Positions 16,012-24,407 of a DNA stretch of 39,466 bases are shown one piece after another. Position numbers and translations under genes: made by a program. The notes below the pieces were generated by a model. The model worked only from the letters and a program-made list of their open reading frames with translations. It was not told the origin of the DNA and did no database searches. How positions within the stretch are numbered: position 1 is the first letter of the stretch; each line of letters opens with the position of its first letter. The DNA comes from an uncultured Roseburia sp. (GTDB lineage: Bacteria > Bacillota > Clostridia > Lachnospirales > Lachnospiraceae): NCBI GenBank assembly GCA_900550935.1, contig URUD01000027.1:1-39466 (forward strand), read 5' to 3'.

Positions 16012-16051
16012 GTGTATGCATTCGCCTTTCTTTAAAATATTTTGGTGATGT

Positions 16052-16080
16052 ATTATATTACATTTTTATATATGAATCAA
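16052..16080 (-). promoter_or_regulatory. Promoter of the DUF4143 ATPase gene
   Basis: Minus-strand TTGATT (16080-16075), 17-base spacer and TATAAT (16057-16052), about 40 bases before the start codon. Confidence 0.7.
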
Positions 16081-16167
16081 TGTTCTTTTTTGCAATAGTA
16101 GCAGATATTCAATAGTATTAAATAAATATTTTCTGTTCCTTTAGTAATAGCATTCAAAATACTGTTT

Positions 16168-16704
16168 TTACTCTATATCCTTTTTGAGTAATTCCAATGC
16201 TCTGTCCATTGGTACGCACTCCGCATATCGTTCAGGCCAGAGAAATTCATTATAGTAATGGTAGGCCTGTTCCCCAGTCATGTATTCATTGTCCTGCGTG
16301 GAATTTGCATAGGCAGGAACAATCATGTTTAGGCCATGCTCAAAACCAGCCTCTACTGTGGCATTGATGCAGAAGTCGGTCATAATGCCGCAGATCATCA
16401 CGTCTTTTTCTTCCTTTGCTGTCAGGTACTCAAGCAGACCACTCTCTTTTTTGAACGCACTGCATACGGATTTGACAAATTGTTTTTCATCAGGCATCGG
16501 TTGAAACTCGGAATAGACCTCAAACTCATCGTCCCCGATGGAAAATCCAGTCCCCGGTCCATCATCATGTTGCACATAGAGAACGTCTATACCTTGTTCT
16601 CGAGCTGTTTCAATCAGCTTTTTGATATTACTGACAAACTTTCTGAACGCATATAAGCGTTCATCCACGATGCCTTTCTGTGCATCTACAACCAATAAAA
16701 CCAT
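16168..16704 (-). CDS. Isochorismatase-family cysteine hydrolase
   Basis: 178-residue single-domain hydrolase. The catalytic triad of the family is visible: D7 (LLVVDAQKG), K78 (QFVKSVCSAF) and C112 (GIMTDFCINAT), the latter in the usual position after a hydrophobic strand. Members hydrolyse isochorismate, nicotinamide or related amides; the substrate cannot be told here. AAAGGAG precedes the ATG. It follows the small DUF6440 gene by 49 bases on the same strand, so the two may share a transcript. Confidence 0.9.
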   Translation of the reverse strand: MVLLVVDAQKGIVDERLYAFRKFVSNIKKLIETAREQGIDVLYVQHDDGPGTGFSIGDDEFEVYSEFQPMPDEKQFVKSVCSAFKKESGLLEYLTAKEEKDVMICGIMTDFCINATVEAGFEHGLNMIVPAYANSTQDNEYMTGEQAYHYYNEFLWPERYAECVPMDRALELLKKDIE

Positions 16705-16753
16705 GTATCATTTCTCCTTTTTCAAGCGCTAACTTCCGATTTAGCAGAATAAA

Positions 16754-16936
16754 TTAACTATTTATAATTGACGAGATAACAGGCTTGCCTTCTCTATCTA
16801 ATAATGGTGTCAGACCACCAGAATAGCCACTTGCATGATATAAATAGTTTACTCCGGTTTCTTTATCCACCCAGATTTCCGTAACATTCATCGAACCCTG
16901 TGAATATATTTTCTCAAATCGTTGATCCCTTGCCAT
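16754..16936 (-). CDS. Small DUF6440-family protein
   Basis: 60-residue soluble protein. The text RFEKIYSQG, EIWVDKETGVNYLYHASGYS and GGLTPLLDREGKPV matches the DUF6440 family, as I recall it, with conserved Gly and aromatic residues; no function is established. Codons and a GGAGG ribosome site ten bases before the ATG make it a real gene. It is divergent from the nitroreductase and upstream of the hydrolase gene. A TGC-TATAAT extended -10 is visible on the minus strand around 16976-16984. Confidence 0.8.
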   Translation of the reverse strand: MARDQRFEKIYSQGSMNVTEIWVDKETGVNYLYHASGYSGGLTPLLDREGKPVISSIINS

Positions 16937-16998
16937 TTCTGTTTTCCTCCGTAAATTCTGATATTCTATCTGCGATTATAGCATGAGAATATAAATAG

Positions 16999-17015
16999 TG
17001 CCATCATCAATGGCA
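16999..17015. promoter_or_regulatory. Inverted repeat between divergent genes, possible operator
   Basis: TGCCAT and ATGGCA separated by five bases lie in the 141-base gap between the DUF6440 and nitroreductase genes, near candidate -10 boxes on both strands. No regulator is encoded beside it. Confidence 0.35.
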
Positions 17016-17077
17016 ATGTATGTTATACTAATTGCAGAAAATCATGCAAACAATCACCTCCGGAAAGGACCCCGCCC

Positions 17078-17485
17078 ATGAATGCAATACAACAGCGACG
17101 CAGCATACGAAAATACAAAGACACCCCGGTTGACAGGGCACAGATTGAAGAACTGATCCTGGCAGCATCCTTAGCACCATCGGCAAAAAACAGACAGCCA
17201 TGGAAATATCTGATATACACAGGAGTGGCAAAAGAACGCTTCCTGCAAAGAATGCAGGAGGGATTGGAAAGAGAGAAAGAACGTAAATCAATCTTACCAG
17301 AATCAGCATATGGACTGCCGGATGCGTTTCATACTTTACAGGTCATGAGAGAGGCTCCGGAGCTGATCCGCGAGATCGGAACCGAAAAACAGCTGGTAGG
17401 AGCCATCTCGGTCGGCTATCCGGCAGAAGCACCATTAAGCAGACCAAGAAAGCCGATCGAAGATATCCTCGAATACCGCGTGTGA
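17078..17485 (+). CDS. Nitroreductase-family protein, apparently shortened by an internal deletion
   Basis: N-terminal text MNAIQQRRSIRKYKDTPV and LAPSAKNRQPWKYL is classic FMN-dependent nitroreductase, including RRSIR and the NRQPW region. The C-terminal text GTEKQLVGAISVGYPAEAP and RPRKPIEDIL is the normal family end. The middle part, which in relatives carries the GxxxQN FMN/dimer helix, is missing: REAP runs straight into ELIREIG. The protein has 135 residues against roughly 170-190 usual. The frame is intact, but flavin binding is probably lost, so it may be a decaying gene. AAAGGA lies eight bases before the ATG. It ends three bases from the convergent NSS transporter gene. Confidence 0.75.
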   Translation: MNAIQQRRSIRKYKDTPVDRAQIEELILAASLAPSAKNRQPWKYLIYTGVAKERFLQRMQEGLEREKERKSILPESAYGLPDAFHTLQVMREAPELIREIGTEKQLVGAISVGYPAEAPLSRPRKPIEDILEYRV

Positions 17486-17488
17486 TGC

Positions 17489-18862
17489 TTACATAGCAAT
17501 CCATCCAAACGCATTTGCAACAGAGCTGATCAAAATAATGGCAGCAAAGATCGGACATAAATACTGGATCATAAAATTAAAGATCTTTTTCCGGCGGAAT
17601 GTGCCGTCGCCGAGCAGCATTTCGTCCTCAATCTTTTTGACACCCATGACTTTGGAAACCAAAAGGCAGGTGGCGATTGCAGCGATCGGCATCATAACCG
17701 AGTTGGTCAGGAAGTCAAAAAAGTCTAAAAACTGCATGCCAAGAATTTTGATGGAGGCAAGTGGACCATAGCCAAGAGAGGACAGGCTGCCCAGCGCAAG
17801 CATGATGCCGCCGACGATCAAAGTCGATTTTTTACGACCCCAGCCGAGCTCATCCTGAAAAGTGGATACGGCACTTTCGGTCAGGGCGATCGAGCTGGTT
17901 AAGGCAGCACATAAAACCAGAAGGAAAAACAGGACACCGACAAAGGAGCCAAAGCCCATACTGTCGAATACCTTTGGAATGGTGATGAACATCAGGGCAG
18001 GACCAGCCTGTAAGGTTTCCGGGTCACCGCCAGAGAAAGCGAAGACAGCCGGGATGATCATCAGACCAGCCATAATGGCGATCGCCGTATCAAAAATTTC
18101 TACATTTTTTGTAGATGCTTCAATAGACACATCTTTTTTCATATAAGAGCCAAACGTAACAAGAATACCCATTGCGATCGAAAGCGAATAAAACATCTGT
18201 CCCATGGCGGCAACGACCGTCATCCAGGAGAAATTATCCGGGTTCGGGATCAGAAAATATTTGACACCTTCCATGGCACCCGGTCTTGTGACAGAGTAAA
18301 TACAGATCAGCACGGATAAGACAACCAGGATTGGCATCATAAATTTGGAAACACGTTCCACACCATTGCGCACACCGGCGTAGATGATGCTGACCGTAAA
18401 CAGGGTAAACACGATAAAACAAAGTTCCGTGGAAACACCATTGGAAATAAATGCGGAAAAATATCCGTCGGCTGCAAGGTCAGAACCATGACCGAAAAGA
18501 TATCCTGCCAGATATTTAATGACCCATCCGCCGATCACGGAATAGTAAGGCACGATCAGAACCGGGATGATCGCGTTGATCCATCCGCCAAAGGAGAGCC
18601 AGCCGGATCTGCCGAAAGTGGCAAACGCACCGACCGGACTTTTCTTTGTCATACGCCCCAAGGCGGTTTCTGCCACGATCATGGCATAACCAAACGTCAA
18701 TGCGAGAACGATATAAACGAGCAGGAAAATCCCACCGCCGTATTTTGCGGCAAGATAAGGGAAACGCCAGATATTTCCAAGACCGACGGAGGCACCCGCC
18801 GCGGATAAAACGAATCCGAGCTTCCCGGAAAATGTACTTCTTTTTTCATGTTTTGCATTCAT
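17489..18862 (-). CDS. Sodium-dependent transporter, NSS/SNF family
   Basis: Membrane protein of 457 residues with 11-12 hydrophobic segments. The first segment holds the family signature AAGASVGLGNIWRFPYLA, where the unwound helix 1 binds Na+ and substrate in LeuT-type transporters. Bacterial members take up amino acids or related amines with sodium; the substrate here is not known. Bacterial NSS proteins of this length usually have 11 segments. GGGG eight bases before the ATG is a weak ribosome site. The gene is single, facing the nitroreductase, with its own promoter. Confidence 0.93.
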   Translation of the reverse strand: MNAKHEKRSTFSGKLGFVLSAAGASVGLGNIWRFPYLAAKYGGGIFLLVYIVLALTFGYAMIVAETALGRMTKKSPVGAFATFGRSGWLSFGGWINAIIPVLIVPYYSVIGGWVIKYLAGYLFGHGSDLAADGYFSAFISNGVSTELCFIVFTLFTVSIIYAGVRNGVERVSKFMMPILVVLSVLICIYSVTRPGAMEGVKYFLIPNPDNFSWMTVVAAMGQMFYSLSIAMGILVTFGSYMKKDVSIEASTKNVEIFDTAIAIMAGLMIIPAVFAFSGGDPETLQAGPALMFITIPKVFDSMGFGSFVGVLFFLLVLCAALTSSIALTESAVSTFQDELGWGRKKSTLIVGGIMLALGSLSSLGYGPLASIKILGMQFLDFFDFLTNSVMMPIAAIATCLLVSKVMGVKKIEDEMLLGDGTFRRKKIFNFMIQYLCPIFAAIILISSVANAFGWIAM

Positions 18863-18878
18863 AAATAAACCCCATTCC

Positions 18879-18894
18879 GGAGCAGAATTGCTCC
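18879..18894. repeat. Short hairpin in the NSS transporter leader
   Basis: GGAGCA and TGCTCC flank a four-base loop just upstream of the NSS gene. It could be a small operator or leader hairpin; nothing further can be said. Confidence 0.35.
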
Positions 18895-18911
18895 TGATTT
18901 TTCTGTGTTCT

Positions 18912-18941
18912 ATCGTAGCATAAGGAAAGAAAAATTGCCAA
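18912..18941 (-). promoter_or_regulatory. Candidate promoter of the NSS transporter gene
   Basis: Minus-strand TTGGCA (18941-18936), 18 bases and TACGAT (18917-18912) with TGC before it (extended -10). Confidence 0.5.
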
Positions 18942-19023
18942 CAAAAATGGAAAATTACTTTGCTTGTAAAAGCAGCAGGGATTTATTATAATGACTTTAA
19001 ATTGCAAGGAGCGGGAGGAAAGG

Positions 19024-19728
19024 ATGAAACCATTTGTATCATTTGAACATGTGGGAAAGGTTTATCAGACCGGAGAAGTGGAGATCACAGCCCTGCATGA
19101 GGTCGATTTTGAAATAGAAAAAGGAGAGTTCTGTGTGATCGTCGGAAGCTCCGGTGCGGGCAAGACGACCATTTTAAATATCCTTGGCGGGATGGACTAT
19201 CTGAGCAGCGGGCAGGTATTTTTGGACGGGCAGGAGATCTCAGCCTACGATAAGAAACAGCTGACTGCGTACCGCAGGTATGACATCGGGTTCGTGTTCC
19301 AGTTTTATAATCTGGTGCAGAATCTGACTGCGCTGGAAAATGTTGAGCTGGCGGCACAGATCTGCAAGGATCCGCTGGATGCAGCAGAGGTGTTAAAAGA
19401 GGTCGGACTGGGGGAGCGGCTCTCCAATTTCCCGGCACAGCTATCCGGTGGAGAGCAGCAGAGAGTTGCCATTGCAAGGGCACTGGCAAAAAATCCGAAA
19501 CTGCTTCTCTGTGATGAGCCGACCGGAGCACTTGACTATAACACAGGAAAAGCAGTCTTAAAACTGTTACAGGATACCTGCAGGAACAAGGGCAAGACCG
19601 TAGTGGTCATCACACATAATCAGGCATTGACCGCGATGGCAGACCGGATCATTACCGTAAAAAACGGAACCGTGGTGAAAATGGAGAAAAATCCACACAT
19701 TGTGGACATTGCAGAAATTGAGTGGTAA
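19024..19728 (+). CDS. ABC transporter ATP-binding protein, MacB/LolD type
   Basis: 234-residue ABC ATPase. Walker A GSSGAGKT (41-48), Q-loop FVFQFYNL (Q93), signature LSGGEQQ (140-146), Walker B LLLCDEPTGALD (160-171) and H-loop H198 are all present. The typical MacB/LolD-family sequence GQEISAYDKKQL follows the Walker A region. ATG 19024 is preceded by GGGAGGAAAGG; an earlier in-frame ATG at 18991 lacks such a site. It is followed two bases later by the FtsX permease it powers. The pair probably works by mechanotransmission, acting on envelope molecules or exporting peptides, rather than classic import. Confidence 0.95.
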   Translation: MKPFVSFEHVGKVYQTGEVEITALHEVDFEIEKGEFCVIVGSSGAGKTTILNILGGMDYLSSGQVFLDGQEISAYDKKQLTAYRRYDIGFVFQFYNLVQNLTALENVELAAQICKDPLDAAEVLKEVGLGERLSNFPAQLSGGEQQRVAIARALAKNPKLLLCDEPTGALDYNTGKAVLKLLQDTCRNKGKTVVVITHNQALTAMADRIITVKNGTVVKMEKNPHIVDIAEIEW

Positions 19729-19730
19729 AC

Positions 19731-22700
19731 ATGAAGATAACATCAACGATATGGAAGTCGACATTCCGGGAGATCAAACAGAGCATGGGACGATTTCTGG
19801 CGATCGTTGCGATCGTCGCGCTGGGAGTCGGCTTTTTTTCCGGGCTTAAGGTAACGCAGCCCGCCATGATAAAGACAACGCAGAAATATCTGGACGAACA
19901 TAACTTTTTTGACTATCACATTCTCTCGACTGTGGGATTTTCAGACGAGGATGTCGCAGCGTTTGCGGCACAGGAAGATGTCCGTGCAGCAGAGGGAACG
20001 ATCGCTTTTGATATTTTATGTGGAGTCAGCGGTGGAAATGAAGTGGCATTAAAGGCACTTGGCATACCGGAAAAAGTAAATGGCATTGTACTGGTGGAGG
20101 GACGTCTGCCGGAACAGAAAAATGAGTGTGTGGTAGATGCCAATCTGTACGGTGATTCGGTCATCGGCAAAAAGCTGATCTTATCCGAAGAAAATACGGA
20201 TTTGGATCTTGACCATTTTGCTTACCGGGAATATACGATCACAGGGCGGGTGCAATCCCCGTTATACATACAGTTCGAGCGTGGGACAACCTCGCTTGGA
20301 AGCGGACAGTTGAGCGGATTTTTCTATCTGAAACCGGATGGATTTGAACTGGATGGTTATACGGATGTCTATGTCAAATTCGATCAGGATTTCCCGATGT
20401 ATGCCGATGCGTACGATGACTATATGGATGAGAAAACGGATGTGTGGGAAACGCTTGCAGATGAGAGGGCAAAAGCGCGTTATCAGACTGTCACGTCAGA
20501 GGCAAAAGAAAAACTTGCCGATGCAAAAAAACAGTTGTCCGAAAACCAGGCAGAGTCAGAAGAAAAATTAGCGGATGCAAAACAGCAGTTAGCGGATGCG
20601 AAGGCAAAACTCGAAGACGGAGAACAGCAGTTAAAGAAAGCAAAAGAAGAAATAGAACAGGCGCCCGAAGAGTTAGAGAAAAGAGAGCAGCAGCTGCAGG
20701 AAGCAGAAACAGAGTTAAAGCAAAAAGAGGCAGAGTTAGATCAGGGAGAGATCGCGCTTGGACTGGGATATGCCATGGGAATGGATGCGTTATCCAAAGG
20801 GTTAAACAGTGCAGGAAACCTGTTTGGAGGAGATGCAGAAGGAACGGATGCAGACAGTACCCAGATGGATCTGGGCAGCATGGGAGATTCCTTATCGCAG
20901 GTGCAGGATGCAAAACAGCAGATCGCGGATGGAAAAGAGCAGATCGCAGCGGGCAAACAACAGATCGCAGACGGCAAAGCGGCGATCGCTGCCGCCAAAA
21001 AAGAACTCGCACAGGGCAAAAAGGAACTGGCAGAAAAAGAGAAGGAACTGGAAGATGGCAGGGCAGAATATGAAAAAGGCGAGCAGGAGTACCGCAAGGC
21101 AAGAGAAGAGTTTGATACGCAGATCGCGGATGCAAAACAACAGATCGCAGAAGGAGAAAAGCAGCTTGCCGATCTGAAAGATGCGAAAAGCTATGTATTA
21201 GGAAGAGGAACGAATGTAGGTTATGTCTGTTTTGAAAGCGATTCCGGCATTGTAGACGGCGTGGCAAATGTATTCCCGATCTTTTTCTTTCTGGTTGCAG
21301 CATTAGTATGTATGACGACGATGAACCGGATGGTCGAAGAACAGAGGGTACAGATCGGCGTATGGAAAGCACTGGGTTACAGCGAGAAGAGTATAATGGG
21401 AAAATATCTTTTTTATTCCGGCACCGCAGCGATGATCGGTTGTACCGGAGGCTTTATAGGGGGAACCATCCTCTTCCCAAAGGTAATCTGGTACGCATAT
21501 GGCATGATGTACCGGGTCGACAGCCTGTGCTATGTGTTTGATGGACGGCTTGCAGGTATTGCACTGATTGGCGGACTGCTCTGCTCCGTTGGAACAACGT
21601 ATGTGACCTGTCGTTACGAATTAAAAGAGATGGCGGCACAGCTGATGCGGCCGAAGGCACCGAAAGCCGGAAAACGGGTTTTCTTAGAGTACCTTCCATT
21701 TTTATGGAAACGATTGAAATTCTTACAGAAAGTGTCACTGCGCAATATTTTCCGCTATAAGAAACGTTTCTTTATGATGATCGTGGGGATCAGCGGATGC
21801 AGTGCCTTACTTGTAACCGGATTTGGTGTGCGTGACTCGGTCACAAATGTGGCATCACAGCAGTATCACGAGATCCAGACCTATGATATCAGCGTAACCT
21901 GCCAGAATGCAGTCGATGATGCGATGCGGCGTGAGCTGGATGCAGCAATGCCACAGGAGATTGCAGCTTATACGGCAGTGATGCAGGAAGCGGTAGACTT
22001 AGAAGCAGACGGCACACAGAAATCCATTTATCTGGTGGCAGCAGATGGGGAACATGCGTTAGAGCCGTTTTTAAATCTGCATACGACGAAAAAGGAGCCG
22101 GTTGCATATCCCGGTGTGGGCGAGGCGGTGATCTCACATAAGATCGCGCAGCAATATGACATCAGAGTGGGGGATACGATCGAACTGACCGAGGACGATC
22201 AGACAAAAATAGAGGTAAAGGTAAGCGGGATCTTTCAGAATTTCGTTTACAATTATGTCTATCTGACCGCGGAAACCTATGAGAAAGAGACCGGAAAAGA
22301 AGCGGAATATCAGACCCTCTATGTGAATGGTGCAGAGGGCGAAGATATGCACCTGCTCGGCACCACACTTGCCAATCTGGATAATGTGGCAGCAGTCAGT
22401 GTCAATGAGGATTTCCTGGCGCGGTTTTCCAGCATGATGAAGAGCATGGATCTGATCGTGCTTGTCATCATCATCTGTGCGGCAGGGCTGGCATTTATCG
22501 TGTTATATAATCTGACCAATATCAATATTACAGAGCGTGTGCGCGAGATCGCAACGATCAAGGTACTGGGATTTTTTGAAAATGAAACCTCTGCCTATGT
22601 GTTCCGGGAAAACCTGCTTTTGACATTCCTCGGGGCATTGGTGGGACTGGCACTGGGCTATTTTTTACACCATTTTGTAATGGGACAGATCAACATCGAT

Positions 22701-22847
22701 ATGGTGGCATTTGATGTGCATGTGCAATTGGCCAGCTACTGTTACAGCCTTTTGCTCACGATGGTGTTTGCCCTTTTCGTCAATCAGATGATGAAACGGA
22801 AGATTGATAAGATCAGCATGACAGAATCGTTAAAGAGTGTGGACTAA
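19731..22847 (+). CDS. FtsX-like ABC permease with large extracytoplasmic coiled coil
   Basis: 1038-residue permease of the MacB/FtsX superfamily. After a first membrane helix (about 20-40) comes an outside domain (to 250), then a long alternating Lys/Glu/Gln/Ala stretch (250-483) with repeated units such as DAKQQLADAK and IADGKEQIA, predicted coiled coil with a Gly-rich break near 345-375. Three membrane helices follow (510-630), a second FtsX half starts with a helix near 670-690, and the last three helices end the protein (905-1023). ATG 19731 starts two bases after the ATPase stop; the ribosome site is weak, suggesting coupling. The substrate is unknown. Confidence 0.92.
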   Translation: MKITSTIWKSTFREIKQSMGRFLAIVAIVALGVGFFSGLKVTQPAMIKTTQKYLDEHNFFDYHILSTVGFSDEDVAAFAAQEDVRAAEGTIAFDILCGVSGGNEVALKALGIPEKVNGIVLVEGRLPEQKNECVVDANLYGDSVIGKKLILSEENTDLDLDHFAYREYTITGRVQSPLYIQFERGTTSLGSGQLSGFFYLKPDGFELDGYTDVYVKFDQDFPMYADAYDDYMDEKTDVWETLADERAKARYQTVTSEAKEKLADAKKQLSENQAESEEKLADAKQQLADAKAKLEDGEQQLKKAKEEIEQAPEELEKREQQLQEAETELKQKEAELDQGEIALGLGYAMGMDALSKGLNSAGNLFGGDAEGTDADSTQMDLGSMGDSLSQVQDAKQQIADGKEQIAAGKQQIADGKAAIAAAKKELAQGKKELAEKEKELEDGRAEYEKGEQEYRKAREEFDTQIADAKQQIAEGEKQLADLKDAKSYVLGRGTNVGYVCFESDSGIVDGVANVFPIFFFLVAALVCMTTMNRMVEEQRVQIGVWKALGYSEKSIMGKYLFYSGTAAMIGCTGGFIGGTILFPKVIWYAYGMMYRVDSLCYVFDGRLAGIALIGGLLCSVGTTYVTCRYELKEMAAQLMRPKAPKAGKRVFLEYLPFLWKRLKFLQKVSLRNIFRYKKRFFMMIVGISGCSALLVTGFGVRDSVTNVASQQYHEIQTYDISVTCQNAVDDAMRRELDAAMPQEIAAYTAVMQEAVDLEADGTQKSIYLVAADGEHALEPFLNLHTTKKEPVAYPGVGEAVISHKIAQQYDIRVGDTIELTEDDQTKIEVKVSGIFQNFVYNYVYLTAETYEKETGKEAEYQTLYVNGAEGEDMHLLGTTLANLDNVAAVSVNEDFLARFSSMMKSMDLIVLVIIICAAGLAFIVLYNLTNINITERVREIATIKVLGFFENETSAYVFRENLLLTFLGALVGLALGYFLHHFVMGQINIDMVAFDVHVQLASYCYSLLLTMVFALFVNQMMKRKIDKISMTESLKSVD

Positions 22848-22853
22848 AAAAGT

Positions 22854-22883
22854 TTGCAGGGGCAGCAGAAAAAGTGTTATAGT
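22854..22883 (+). promoter_or_regulatory. Promoter of the second cytidylate kinase-like gene
   Basis: TTGCAG, 18 bases and TATAGT, preceded by TGT (extended -10). It begins six bases after the permease gene ends, so the 22.9-24.3 kb cluster has its own start. Confidence 0.65.
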
Positions 22884-22914
22884 GATACTAACGGAAGAAT
22901 AGGAGGAAGTACAT

Positions 22915-23517
22915 ATGGGAAAGATTATCACGATCGGACGAGAATTTGGAAGCGGTGGACGAGAGGTCGGAAAACGACTCGCAGAACAGCTCGGCATTGC
23001 CTATTACGATAATGAGATCATTACGGAGATTGCAAAAAGAACAGAGTTAGCGGAGGGCTATGTGCAGCATGTCATGGAAAACAGCCCCTCCAATCTGATG
23101 CCGATCACAATCGGAAGAACCTTTTATATGGGCGTTGATCCGGTGATGGAGATGAACAATTCCATTTACAGGGAGCAGAGTCTTCTGATCAAAGAGCTGG
23201 CAGAAAAATCTGACTGCGTGATCGTAGGAAGAAGTGCAGACTATATTTTAAGGGATAAAAAGCCCCTGCGCCTGTTTATTTATGCAGACATTGAGAGCCG
23301 GATGGAACGATGCAAAAAACGTGCGCCGGAGCAGGAACATTTTACAGATAAAGAGCTGCGCAGACACATTTTAGATATTGATAAAAAGAGAGGCAGATAC
23401 TATCAGTTCTTCACCGGTCAGAACTGGGGCGAAAAGTTAAACTATGACTGGTGTATCAACACGTCAGATGCAGATATCGAGGCAGTGGTAGATGTCATTG
23501 CACGCTTATTAAAATAA
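22915..23517 (+). CDS. Cytidylate kinase-like family protein (Cytidylate_kin2), second copy
   Basis: 200-residue P-loop protein with the canonical family opening ITIGREFGSGGREVGKRLAE, a second strand CVIVGRSADYIL and an arginine-rich lid (RRHILDIDKKRGRYYQFFTG). It has the same architecture as the protein at 11428-12015, but the nucleotide loop here is the common form. True Cmk proteins of the nucleotide pathway differ in these motifs, so the substrate is open. AGGAGGAAG precedes the ATG. It leads a short cluster with two small proteins of unknown role. Confidence 0.87.
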   Translation: MGKIITIGREFGSGGREVGKRLAEQLGIAYYDNEIITEIAKRTELAEGYVQHVMENSPSNLMPITIGRTFYMGVDPVMEMNNSIYREQSLLIKELAEKSDCVIVGRSADYILRDKKPLRLFIYADIESRMERCKKRAPEQEHFTDKELRRHILDIDKKRGRYYQFFTGQNWGEKLNYDWCINTSDADIEAVVDVIARLLK

Positions 23518-23547
23518 CCAGAATGGGAAGATCCGGAGGAAAGAAAC

Positions 23548-23778
23548 ATGATGAATCCAGCTTCAATTATGAAACTGATGAATGCAAAAAATAAATTTAC
23601 AGAAAACCATCCGAAGGTCGTTTCCTTTTTGGAAAATGTTTTTTCCAGAGGCGTTCCGGAGGGAACGATCATCGAGATGACCGTGACAAGACCGGGAGAG
23701 GAACCGATCACGACCAACATGAAAGTAAAACAGTCTGATCTGGATCTGCTTTCCGAAATCAACGAACTGGCAAGATAA
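23548..23778 (+). CDS. Small conserved-looking protein of unknown function
   Basis: 76-residue soluble protein I do not recognise. It begins with a helical stretch (SIMKLMNAKNKFTENHPKVV) followed by a mixed region (GTIIEMTVTRPGEEPITTNM) and a final helix (QSDLDLLSEINEL). There is no signal peptide or membrane segment. GGAGGAAAG lies before two tandem ATGs (23548 and 23551). It is 30 bases after the cytidylate kinase-like gene and 20 bases before the proline-rich protein, so all three probably form an operon. Confidence 0.7.
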   Translation: MMNPASIMKLMNAKNKFTENHPKVVSFLENVFSRGVPEGTIIEMTVTRPGEEPITTNMKVKQSDLDLLSEINELAR

Positions 23779-23798
23779 TCGCCGGGAAAAGGCACCAG

Positions 23799-24344
23799 AT
23801 GACAAAAGTTCCATATGATAAGAGTGAGGTTATCTATAGGGAGTATAGAGTGGACTATAATCAGGAACTGTTTTTTGGACTGCCGGGAATGCAGATCGAA
23901 ACACCCAAAATGCCTTTTTATATGAGTTATCCGATGCAAAATCTGTATCTGACCGAGATGGAATATGAAAAGGATTTAGAACGGATGAAAGAATTATATC
24001 CAAGAGAAGTAAAACAGCTCTTGGAACTCGTGGAAGATGAGTGCGATAAGATGGAATATGAGGGAAGCCTCATGTTTGATGAATATCCGGACCGTCTGAT
24101 GTTAGAACAGGTGGTAGACCGTATCTATCAGAGAGCAAACGGAGATATGGCAGAACTGGAGGCGGAGCAGTATTGGGGAAGACCGGGTACACCGCCGCCA
24201 CCGGGAGGACCATTTCCGCCACCACCGCCACCACCACGCGGAAATCCACCGGATCAGGGGATGCATTCTCTGATCGGTGTGCTTTTGAACAATGAGATGT
24301 ACCGCAGAAGATGCAGGCACAGAAGATGCAGACGCTGGTGGTAA
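23799..24344 (+). CDS. Unknown protein with polyproline stretch and Arg/Cys/Trp tail
   Basis: 181 residues, family not recognised. Residues 1-125 are acidic and Tyr/Met-rich with helical segments (YEKDLERMKELYPREVKQLL, EYPDRLMLEQVVDRIYQ). Residues 128-150 contain PPPPGGPFPPPPPPPRG, a flexible polyproline linker. The end is strongly basic, RRRCRHRRCRRWW, with two cysteines. There is no signal sequence. AAAAGG precedes the ATG. Short Arg/Cys tails of this kind occur in spore-coat-like proteins, but that is only a loose resemblance. A strong hairpin terminator follows 64 bases later. Confidence 0.7.
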   Translation: MTKVPYDKSEVIYREYRVDYNQELFFGLPGMQIETPKMPFYMSYPMQNLYLTEMEYEKDLERMKELYPREVKQLLELVEDECDKMEYEGSLMFDEYPDRLMLEQVVDRIYQRANGDMAELEAEQYWGRPGTPPPPGGPFPPPPPPPRGNPPDQGMHSLIGVLLNNEMYRRRCRHRRCRRWW

Positions 24345-24378
24345 ATCTTAATAAAATAGAAAGATTGTGATTTCCATG

Positions 24379-24407
24379 TTGCGGTTTTTCTGAAAAATGA
24401 ATACAAT
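24379..24407 (+). promoter_or_regulatory. Promoter of the 24.5-27 kb gene
   Basis: TTGCGG, 17 bases and TACAAT. The predicted start near 24414 lies inside the following hairpin, so transcripts from this promoter should escape the terminator. Confidence 0.55.

Noticed and set aside
20500..21180. Repetitive DNA that could be taken for a tandem or CRISPR-like repeat array
   Set aside because: The repeats follow codons of a coiled coil (Asp-Ala-Lys-Gln-Gln units), vary in length and have no unique spacers; it is coding sequence of the FtsX permease.
20491..21372. Minus-strand 293-codon open frame within the permease gene
   Set aside because: It is the reverse frame of the repetitive coiled coil, giving Leu/Pro/His-rich text with no family resemblance and no ribosome site.
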